This document shows, piece after piece, positions 46,249 to 54,400 of a stretch of 64,000 nucleotides of DNA. Source of the stretch: Marseilla massiliensis. Lineage in GTDB: Bacteria; Bacteroidota; Bacteroidia; Bacteroidales; Bacteroidaceae. How positions within the stretch are numbered: position 1 is the stretch's first letter; each line of letters opens with the position of its first letter. Made by a program: the position numbers and the translations under genes. The DNA lies in NCBI RefSeq assembly GCF_016899955.1, contig NZ_JACJJL010000009.1, positions 62,001-126,000 of the forward strand, written 5' to 3'. The notes under the pieces were generated by a model that worked only from the letters and a program-made list of their open reading frames with translations, was not told where the DNA came from and searched no databases.

Positions 46249-48912
46249 ATGAAGTTTACCAACATCATCATGGCCTTGGCCTTCATGCCGCCCTGTGCGG
46301 CGTCGGCGTCGGGCGTCAGTCTTTCGCGCCTCACGGTAGAGGGCCGTGTGGCCCCTGTGGGCATCGACGTTGCCGTTCCCCGTTTCGGCTGGCAGATAGT
46401 TTCTTCCGGGCGCAACGTCCGCCAAGAGTCTTACCGTATCATAGTGTCGTCTTCCGAAGACAATGCGCGGAGCATGGTGGGCGACGTGTGGGACAGCCGC
46501 ACCGTGGCTTCCGACTCGTCGCAATGGGTGGCTTACAAGGCCGCCCCCTTGCAGCCCAACCGCAAATACTATTGGCGTGTGCTTGTCAAGACCAACGTCG
46601 GCGACGCCGTGTGGAGCGAGCCGTCGTCGTGGTCGACGGGCCTCATGTCGCCAGAAAACTGGCGGGGACAATGGATTGGGCTCGACTCGCTGCTGCCCGG
46701 CGACGTTGCCGAGCGCCACAGCCGCATGGCGGTGCGCTGCTTCCGCAAGGAGTTCCGGGCCGGCAAGGGGGCCGTGAGCCGAGCCACTATCCACATTTCC
46801 GGACTGGGCAACTACGCCATCTACATCAACGGCAGGCGGGTGGGCACCGACGTGCTCACGCCCGTGCCCACCGACTACACCAAGACAGTGGCCTACGACA
46901 CCTACGACGTCACCTCGCTCATTGCGGGCCGCAATGCCGTGGGCGTGGCCCTTGCCCCTGGCCACTATTTTGCCCAGACACAGAATTACCAGACCAACGT
47001 GCGCACCACCTACGGTTACCCCAAGCTGCGCGCCAACCTCATCGTTGAGTATGCCTCCGGGCAGGCCGACACCATAGTCACCGACTCCACTTGGCGCTTC
47101 TTTGCCGGCGGCCCCATACGCTATGCCAACGAGTACGACGGCGAGCTCTTCGATGCCCGGCGGTGCGTGGCCGGCTGGGCCGAGGCCTCGTTCGACGACA
47201 GCAGCTGGGCCCGGGCTCGCGTCGTGGCCGCGCCCGGTGGCGTGTTGCGCGGCAATGTCACGCCGGCCATGAGCGTCTATTCGTCGGAGCGCCCGGTGGC
47301 CGTGCGCAGCTACGGGCGGCGCCACATTGTAGATTTCGGCACAAACGGGGCAGGGCGCCTGCGCCTCACGCTGAGGGCCGCTGCCGGCGATACCGTGCGC
47401 ATACGCCATGCCGAGCTGCTGGCCCCGGGCGACTCGGCCCTCTATGTGGCCAACCTGCGCAGCGCCGAGGCCACGGCCTGGTATGTGGGCGACGGCCGCA
47501 GCCGGCGCTGGGCGCCCGAGTTTACATACTACGGCTTTCGGTATGCCGAGATAACTGGCGTCGACGACATCGGGGAATGCGACGTGGTGCGCGAGCTCAT
47601 TGCCGACCGCATGGACGATGAGGGCACCGGCTTCGCCGCCTACGAGGCCGGGGGCGAGAGCATGCTCAACGCCATAGTGGCCAATGCGCGCCGGGGCGTG
47701 AGGAGCAACTACAAGGGAATGCCCGTCGACTGCCCCCAGCGCGACGAGCGAATGCCGTGGCTCGGCGACCGCACCACGGGCTGCCTGGGCGAGAGCTACC
47801 TCATGGACAACCATTCGCTGTATGCTAAATGGATTGCCGACATACGCGACGGGCAGCGTGCCGACGGCCGCATCAGCGACGTGACACCTGCTTACTGGAG
47901 GCTGTACAACACTAACATCACGTGGCCGGCGGCCCTGCCTTTTGCCTGCGACATGCTTTACCGCCAGTATGGCGACCTGCGCCCCATGCGCGAGAGCTAC
48001 ATGTCGATAAAGAGGTTTCTCGACATGATAAGGCGCGACAACTATGATGGCGGGCTCGTGCCATACGACCGCTACGGCGACTGGTGCGTTCCGCCGGAGT
48101 CGCCGAAGCTCGTTCACAGCAAAGACCCGGCCCGCAAGACCGACGGGCGGCTCATCTCGTCGGCTTACTATTACTATCTGTGCCGGCTCATGCAGCGCTA
48201 TGCAGGGCTGTTCGGCCTGGATGCCGATGCCGAGACATACTCGCGCGATGCCGAGACCACGCTGAAGGCCGTCAACGACACCTTCCTCTGCCGGGGCCGC
48301 TATTCAAACGGCACTGTCACGGCCAACCTGCTGCCGCTGGCCATGGGCATGGTGCCCGAGGGCTACGCCCGTGGCGTGGCCGACAGTCTTGTCAACACCA
48401 TAGTGGCCAAGAACGGCAAGCATGTCAGCGCGGGCGTCATAGGCATACAGTGGCTCATGCGCCAGCTGTCGGCGATGGGGCGCGGCGACCTGGCCTACGA
48501 CCTGGCCACCACCGACACCTACCCCGGATGGGGATATATGGTGAGCCGCGGGGCAACCACCATCTGGGAACTGTGGAACGGCGACACCGCCAACCCGTCG
48601 ATGAACAGCGGCAACCACGTCATGCTGCTCGGCGACCTGCTGCCCTGGTGCTACGAGCACCTGGCCGGCATCAGTCCCGACCCGGCCTGTCCCGGGTTCA
48701 AGCGGGTGGTGCTCAAGCCCGACTTCAGCATCAGGCGGCTCACCCGTGTGGCCGCCTCCCACCGCTCGCCGTATGGCACCATACGCAGCGAGTGGTGGCG
48801 CGAGGGCTCTGCTGTCAGGTGGGCGGTGTCTGTGCCGGCCAACACCACGGCCGAGGTGCACCTGCCCGACGGCACCGTGCGCCAGATAGGCTCGGGCGAC
48901 TATGTGTTCTGA
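46249..48912 (+). CDS. GH78 alpha-L-rhamnosidase
   Basis: This 887-residue secreted inverting glycosidase has the signal peptide MKFTNIIMALAFMPPCAASAS. The order of domains is: N-terminal Ig-like (about 25-135), rhamnose-binding beta-sandwich (about 160-330, YAIYINGRRVGTDVLTPVPTDY), a further sandwich, the (alpha/alpha)6 catalytic barrel at about 460-800 and a C-terminal beta-sandwich. The barrel carries DCPQRDERMPWLGD with the conserved Asp and Glu residues of the family, YGDWCVP, and GATTIWELWNGDT. It releases terminal rhamnose from rhamnogalacturonan oligomers made by the PL11 lyases. Length and architecture are normal. Confidence 0.94.
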   Translation: MKFTNIIMALAFMPPCAASASGVSLSRLTVEGRVAPVGIDVAVPRFGWQIVSSGRNVRQESYRIIVSSSEDNARSMVGDVWDSRTVASDSSQWVAYKAAPLQPNRKYYWRVLVKTNVGDAVWSEPSSWSTGLMSPENWRGQWIGLDSLLPGDVAERHSRMAVRCFRKEFRAGKGAVSRATIHISGLGNYAIYINGRRVGTDVLTPVPTDYTKTVAYDTYDVTSLIAGRNAVGVALAPGHYFAQTQNYQTNVRTTYGYPKLRANLIVEYASGQADTIVTDSTWRFFAGGPIRYANEYDGELFDARRCVAGWAEASFDDSSWARARVVAAPGGVLRGNVTPAMSVYSSERPVAVRSYGRRHIVDFGTNGAGRLRLTLRAAAGDTVRIRHAELLAPGDSALYVANLRSAEATAWYVGDGRSRRWAPEFTYYGFRYAEITGVDDIGECDVVRELIADRMDDEGTGFAAYEAGGESMLNAIVANARRGVRSNYKGMPVDCPQRDERMPWLGDRTTGCLGESYLMDNHSLYAKWIADIRDGQRADGRISDVTPAYWRLYNTNITWPAALPFACDMLYRQYGDLRPMRESYMSIKRFLDMIRRDNYDGGLVPYDRYGDWCVPPESPKLVHSKDPARKTDGRLISSAYYYYLCRLMQRYAGLFGLDADAETYSRDAETTLKAVNDTFLCRGRYSNGTVTANLLPLAMGMVPEGYARGVADSLVNTIVAKNGKHVSAGVIGIQWLMRQLSAMGRGDLAYDLATTDTYPGWGYMVSRGATTIWELWNGDTANPSMNSGNHVMLLGDLLPWCYEHLAGISPDPACPGFKRVVLKPDFSIRRLTRVAASHRSPYGTIRSEWWREGSAVRWAVSVPANTTAEVHLPDGTVRQIGSGDYVF

Positions 48913-48921
48913 CTTTGCAGG

Positions 48922-48958
48922 GTGGGGCGGTGCCGTGTGGCTGCCGGCACTGCCCCAC
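48922..48958. other. Strong hairpin after GH78
   Basis: Arms 48922-48935 and 48945-48958 pair over 14 positions with one weak pair. There is no T-run, so intrinsic termination is uncertain. Confidence 0.4.
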
Positions 48959-49017
48959 GCCGTCGCCCTGTTAGGGTTAAATGTCGTTAAGCAGCGTGGC
49001 GTTAGCCTTAATGTTTG

Positions 49018-49025
49018 TATTTTTG
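49018..49025 (+). promoter_or_regulatory. -7 box of the fused esterase gene
   Basis: TATTTTTG matches TAnnTTTG, 45 bases upstream of ATG 49070. No GKACG half-site pair at the standard geometry is visible. Confidence 0.45.
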
Positions 49026-49069
49026 CATTCGGTTACTGACTACTGAAATAACATTAAGGAAAAATAAGC

Positions 49070-50488
49070 ATGAAGAAGACTTTGTTTTTGTGTGCCGTGG
49101 CAGCCCTCGGAGTGGCAGCACAGGCACAGACGGCGCGCAAGCTGACCGTCAACCTGACGCCCGATGGTGCGTCGAACATACAGGTGTTCCTGCCCGAGAC
49201 GCCCTCGGGGCGGGCCATTGTGGGCTGCCCCGGCGGCGGCTATTCGCATCTGTCTATGCAGAACGAGGGCACCGACTGGGCCGAATACTTCAACAGCCAG
49301 GGCATAGCCTACTGCGTGCTCACCTACCGCATGCCCAAGGGCGACCGCTCGCTGCCCATGTCTGACGCACAGAACGCCATACGCACCGTGCGCGACAGCG
49401 CACAGGCATGGAAGGTGAATCCATACGACGTGGGCATCATGGGATTCTCGGCCGGAGGCCACCTGGCGTCGACCACTGCCACACATGCACCCATCGACGC
49501 GCGCCCCGACTTCCAGATACTGTTCTATCCCGTCATCTCGATGAACGAGCGCGTCACACACAAAGGCTCGGTGGTGGGCTTCCTGGGCGACGGCAGAGCC
49601 GACAAGGCCCTTGTCGACGAGTTTTCCAACGACAAGCAGGTGCGCCGCCACCAGACGCCTCCGGCCTTCATCGTCATGGCCGGCGACGACCGCGCCGTGC
49701 CGCCCCTGACCAACGGGCTGCCTTACTACACGGCGTTGCGCCGCGCAGGCATACCGGCCGCCATGCACATATACCCCTCGGGCGGCCACGGCTTCGGCTT
49801 CCGCTCGTCGTTTGCCTACCATAACGAGATGCTCGGCGAGCTCTCGGCATGGCTCAAGAGCCTCAAGGCACCCGACGCCGGGGCCAAGCGCGTGGCTTGC
49901 GTGGGCAACAGCATCACCGACGGGCACGGCATTGACATGGCCGACGTGCAGGGATATCCGGCGCAATTGCAGCGCCAGCTGGGCAGCGGATACTGCGTGC
50001 GCAACTTCGGCGTCAGCGGCCGCACGCTGCTCAACCATGGCGACCGCCCTTACATGAAGGAGAAGGCATGGGCCGAGGCCAAGGCTTTCGAGCCCGACAT
50101 CGTGGTGGTAAAGCTCGGCACCAACGACAGCAAGCCGCGCAACTGGGACAACTACGGCAAGGAGTTTGCCGCCGACCTGCAGCAGATGGTCGACGAACTG
50201 AAGGCGCTGCCGTCGAAGCCTGCCATCTACTTGTGCTGCCCTGTGGCCTCGGACACCGGCAGCGGCAAGCAAGACGACAACCAGATACGCGACTCTGTGG
50301 TGGTGGCCGGCATCATGCCCGTGATAAAGAAGGTGGCCAAGAAAAACAAGTTGCAGGTCATCGACCTCCATTCTCTGCTCGACCCTAAGTCTGACTCGAT
50401 GCAGCGCGACGGCATTCACCCCACGGCCAAGGGGGCGGCGGCCATAGCAAAGGCGGTGGCCGAAGCTGTGGTTGCAGGCGGGCGCTGA
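49070..50488 (+). CDS. Two-domain esterase: alpha/beta hydrolase fused to SGNH hydrolase
   Basis: This 472-residue secreted protein has the signal peptide MKKTLFLCAVAALGVAAQAQ. Residues about 25-260 are an alpha/beta hydrolase of the BD-FAE/acetyl-esterase type: oxyanion motif GCPGGGYSHLS, nucleophile Ser127 in GFSAGGH, Asp in GDDRAVPP and His in GGHGFG. Residues about 265-470 are an SGNH hydrolase: CVGNSITDGHG, FGVSGRTL, KLGTNDSKP and DGIHPTAKG. Both active sites look complete. Such fusions can remove two kinds of ester from one polysaccharide; acetyl groups on rhamnogalacturonan are the expected target here. It follows GH78 and precedes the regulatory gap upstream of the third lyase. Confidence 0.88.
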   Translation: MKKTLFLCAVAALGVAAQAQTARKLTVNLTPDGASNIQVFLPETPSGRAIVGCPGGGYSHLSMQNEGTDWAEYFNSQGIAYCVLTYRMPKGDRSLPMSDAQNAIRTVRDSAQAWKVNPYDVGIMGFSAGGHLASTTATHAPIDARPDFQILFYPVISMNERVTHKGSVVGFLGDGRADKALVDEFSNDKQVRRHQTPPAFIVMAGDDRAVPPLTNGLPYYTALRRAGIPAAMHIYPSGGHGFGFRSSFAYHNEMLGELSAWLKSLKAPDAGAKRVACVGNSITDGHGIDMADVQGYPAQLQRQLGSGYCVRNFGVSGRTLLNHGDRPYMKEKAWAEAKAFEPDIVVVKLGTNDSKPRNWDNYGKEFAADLQQMVDELKALPSKPAIYLCCPVASDTGSGKQDDNQIRDSVVVAGIMPVIKKVAKKNKLQVIDLHSLLDPKSDSMQRDGIHPTAKGAAAIAKAVAEAVVAGGR

Positions 50489-50531
50489 CACCGCGTCGCG
50501 GGCTTGCCGAAGACATATCGAAAGCGTTTTT

Positions 50532-50561
50532 GTACGATATTACCAAAAAACGGACGAAAGT
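50532..50561 (+). promoter_or_regulatory. Paired half-site operator in the gap before the third PL11 gene (candidate HTCS site)
   Basis: GTACGATATT begins at 50532 and GGACGAAAGT at 50552, 20 bp apart. The second lies 36 bp before TAATTTTG at 50588. No protein gene follows directly; the nearest downstream signal is a terminator at 50759-50788. Confidence 0.6.
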
Positions 50562-50587
50562 ATACTTTTGCAATGGTTTCGTTGCCG

Positions 50588-50595
50588 TAATTTTG
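50588..50595 (+). promoter_or_regulatory. -7 box with no protein gene downstream
   Basis: TAATTTTG matches TAnnTTTG and has the operator geometry shared with GH2, GH27 and PL11. Another possible box, TACTTTTG, is at 50563-50570. Confidence 0.55.
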
Positions 50596-50600
50596 CACCC

Positions 50601-50788
50601 GTGAGTCGGCTGCGCCGCGCTACGGTCTGATTGCCGTTGGGCGCGCGCCTCTGCCGGGCTGCTGTTCGCGGCGGCCATCCATGAAAGTTTGATTATGTTA
50701 GTTTTGGTTAGTACAATACGTTTTTAGAAAGTACATTTGGTAGATATCTTTTTCTGGAAAGGCCTGGCTGTGAAGCCGGGCCTTTTTT
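50601..50788 (+). ncRNA. Candidate PUL-associated small RNA
   Basis: A transcript from the promoter at 50588 would run about 190 bases to the intrinsic terminator at 50759-50788. Only very short frames lie inside, such as an 11-codon frame (including stop) at 50695-50727 (MLVLVSTIRF). No known RNA family is recognised. It could instead be the remains of a lost gene's leader. Confidence 0.4.
50759..50788 (+). terminator. Intrinsic terminator in the gap before the third PL11 gene
   Basis: An 11-bp stem with one G-T pair (arms 50759-50769 and 50774-50784), a 4-base loop and a six-T tract. It is too far (about 270 bases) from the upstream esterase stop to be its usual terminator. Confidence 0.85.
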
Positions 50789-50960
50789 AACTCCTGCATG
50801 CCGGCAAACCGCCGGTGATATGGCTTTGTTTCTTTCTCTGGCTTCCAAGGGATTGGCAGGCCGCCCAACGCGGCAGGCTTCGTGTCGGTTTTTTGTCATC
50901 CGGCGTTGCCGTCTCTTGCTGCCGAGCTTGCGGCCTGTGCCACAGCTGTTTGCGATAGCT

Positions 50961-51047
50961 GCCGTTTTGCGTTGCCATAAGGGCCGTTTTACGCCCCGAA
51001 ACGGCCTGTATCGCACAGCAATACGGCCTTTGTGGGATGCCTGTTGG
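50961..51047. repeat. Degenerate 22-bp-period repeat block
   Basis: Units starting GCCGTTTTGC (50961), GCCGTTTTAC (50983), GCCTGTATCG (51004) and GCCTTTGTGG (51026) are 22, 21 and 22 bp apart. They belong to the same family as the blocks at 7905, 21485 and 58208. No gene is supported between 50789 and 51416. Confidence 0.65.
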
Positions 51048-51236
51048 GCCGCGTCCGGTGGCTTTGCGCTGCCGTGTCGCGTTTTTTCATCGCCTGCGGC
51101 GGCCTTCCGCCCGGGCTGCCTTGCCACAGCGTCCCGGCCGCCGGCACATGGCCCGGGCATGTTGGCGCATGGCGGCAGGTTGCAGCCCCGAGGCGCGCCT
51201 TGCTTAGGCTGCGGTGCCGCAACCGCGGGCCAAAGC

Positions 51237-51266
51237 GTACTAAATTACCGGTTTTTGTACGATTGT
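51237..51266 (+). promoter_or_regulatory. Paired half-site operator upstream of the third PL11 gene (candidate HTCS site)
   Basis: GTACTAAATT begins at 51237 and GTACGATTGT at 51257, exactly 20 bp apart. The second is 35 bp before the -7 box at 51292. Confidence 0.62.
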
Positions 51267-51291
51267 CGTGCTTATGTCGGGTGTTTTTTGG

Positions 51292-51299
51292 TAATTTTG
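51292..51299 (+). promoter_or_regulatory. -7 box of the third PL11 gene
   Basis: TAATTTTG matches TAnnTTTG, 117 bases upstream of ATG 51417. No -33 TTG at standard spacing is seen. Confidence 0.55.
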
Positions 51300-51416
51300 T
51301 GCCGTTAAATGCTTTTGTAGCACCTCGCGGCAGCATGACGCGCATGGTTGCCGAGGGTGATGCGGATGAAGAAAATACTATCATAACTCAGCTTAAAACT
51401 AAAAGACAAAACGGCA

Positions 51417-54400
51417 ATGAGAAAATTTTACATCGGTCTTTTGATGGCGGCCATGCTGCCATCCTGCCTGTATGCACAGCGGATACAGCAGAAACTGGGA
51501 CGCTCGGTGGTGGCCGTGGCCGGCAGCGACAACGTGCTCGTGACGTGGCGCAAGCTGGCGCAGGAGCCCGAGAACTGCACGTACAACCTGTACATGCGTA
51601 AGCAAGGTTCGTCGGACTACACCAAGGTCAACGCCGAACCTATTGTCAACACCAACTACCAGGCCACGGTTTCAACCATACCCTACGGAACTGAGCTGGC
51701 TGTGACCATGGTTTCGCCCGACGGGACGGAAGGCGACAAGAGTTCCCCATTCCTCTTTCAAAGCCATGCTTACAACAATGTGTTCATGGATATCGACTTC
51801 GAGGCGGCGGTGCTCAATCCCAACAATTACGAGTTTAAGTATGCCTGGCCCATGGACAACGACGGCGACGGCGAGTTTGACGCGCTGCTCGTTGACCGCA
51901 GATACTGCGGACTGGCAGGGCAGGCCGACCCCGGCACCACAACCACGAGCCACAAGCTGCAGGCATATACGTTCGACGGGCGCTGCCTCTGGACGGTAGA
52001 CATGGGCCCGAACGTTGACATCGACGCCGGCCAGGGCGACATGGTGGTGGCCTACGACATCAATTGCGACGGGCGAACCGAGGTGATTGTGAAGAGCTCT
52101 GACGGCACGCGCTTCTGGAACAAGGCCGCCGAGACGTGGGGAAGCTACGTGGGCGGAAGCCAGGATGCCGACACCGATGCCGACGGTATTGTCGACTACA
52201 CCAAGCAGGGCAAGCGCAACCCGCCTTATTATGTGTCGATAATCGACGGTGCAACGGGCGAGGAGATTGTGCACTCCGAACTCAACTACTCGGCCGTTAC
52301 CGACGGGGCCGACAGCTACGGGCGCGACAACAGGGCCGACTATTACGACGACAACAACGGACTGGAGTATGCTTTCCTCGGAGGTTCGTTCTCGATATGC
52401 TACTTCGATGGCATACACCCGTCGCTTGCAGTGCAGTGTATGAACCGCCGAAAGAGCGACGGCCACCATTACTACATGTGCGAGTGGACGTTTGACTGGA
52501 CGGGCGGCAAGCCCCAAAACTGGCATCACGCCTACACGTGGCCCATGCGCAGCGCCAATCCGCCGGCCGCAGAGTTCCACCAGTTGCGCGTGGCCGACGT
52601 CGATGGCGACGGCATCGACGAGCAGCTCGGCGGCGGCTATGCAGTCAACTCGGTCAAGGGGCTCGTCATGTCGCCCGGAATAGGCCATGGCGACCGCTAC
52701 GACGTGAGCGACATAGATCCCGACCGGCCCGGGCTCGAGGTCTACGCAATACAGCAGACCAACCTGATGGGGCAGCTGCTCTACGATGCCGCCACCGGCG
52801 AGCACATCAAAGAGTGGTACCTGCCGACCATCGGCGACGTGGGGCGCGGGCGCTGCATCGACGTAGACCCGGCCCACAAGGGCTACGAGGTGTTCTCGAC
52901 CATGGGCAACCTTTACGACTGCAAGGGCAACGTGATAAAGGAAGGGGAGACCGCCTACCCCGTGGAGGCCGTGTGGTGGGATGGCGACCTGCAGCGCGAA
53001 CTGATTGCCTCGAGCGGCGGCAGCGGCCGTGGCACCAACGTACACGTGGCCAAGTACGACGGATCGCGCCTCATTCAGTTCTCGCGCGAGAGCGACTGGG
53101 CCGTCCATGCGGGCGGTGCCGTGCGCCCGGCGTTCATGGGCGACATCACCGGCGACTGGCGCGAAGAGCTCGTTCTCATGAAGCAGGACGACAAGACCAG
53201 CACCGGACTGATTGCATATTCTACCAACATACCCACCGACTACAGCTTCTACACGCTGCAGGAAGACCCGCACTACCGTCTCGACTGCACCACACGTGGC
53301 TACTACCAGATGCCGTGCACGGGCTTCTACCTCGGTGGCGACATGCCCTATCCTCCGCTCCCGCCTGTGATGGTGACCGACCTGCGTTGGCAGGGAGGCG
53401 GCACATGGGGCGCGTCGGGCTCGGGCTTCACCTCGTTTGACATGACTGCGGCGCAGGATTACGCCGACGGCAAGAGCGTGGTGTTCGACCTGAGCGGACA
53501 AAACGGGCAGCCAATACAGGTGAACTCTACGCTGAAGCCTTCGGCCGTTTACATAATGAACCCCAAGGGCCACGACTATGCCTTCAACGGCACAGGCTCA
53601 CTGGCCGGCGACATGGAGCTGTGGAAGGCGCAGCAGGGCACTGCCACCATCGACATCAACCTTGACTTCACCGGGCGTACCATAATAAGCGAAGGCACGC
53701 TGTGCATCAACGGCACCGTGGCCGGGCCGGTCGAGCTGCGCGCCAAGGGCACACTGGCCGGCGTGGCAAGGCTCAATGGCGACATCTCGTTTGAGAAGGC
53801 GCTCAACTACGAAGGCTGCCGCATCATGCCGGGAAATGACGCCGACAAGTTTGGCACAATGACTTTTGGCAAGAGCCTGACCCTGCCGGGCGACGTATAC
53901 ATAGAACTCAACGCCTCGGCAGCGCAGATGGGGCATGTCAAGGTTGATGGCGACCTGACGCTTGAAGGCACAAACACGTTTACCATCAATGCCGCCGAAG
54001 GGCAGATAGCCGTGGGAAGCTATGTGCTGGCCGAGTGTTCCGGCAAGCTCACGGCCGACCCCGACAGCATAGCCATGCGCGGACTGGACGGCGTGAACTG
54101 CGACGTGACGGTGGAAGGCAACCGCCTTGTGCTCACTGTCAACGAGTCGAGGGCCCCGATGAAGGATGTTGTGTGGACAGGAAACGAGTCGGACAAGTGG
54201 GACTACAAGGCCGACAACTTTGTTGCAGGCGGCGCTGCCACGCCGTTTGTAACCAACGATGCCGTGGTGTTCAACGACGAGTCGGCCAACCGCAATGTGG
54301 CTGTGGCCGACAACATGGTGACGGATGGCGTGACGTTCGACTTTGACAACGGCACCTATACGCTCTCGGGCGAAGGGGCAATAAGCGGCAACGGCGGCCT

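Noticed and set aside
46015..48117. Long antisense open frame (700 codons) opposite GH78
   Set aside because: It is a shadow of a GC-rich gene; the sense frame has full GH78 motifs and a signal peptide, the antisense frame none.
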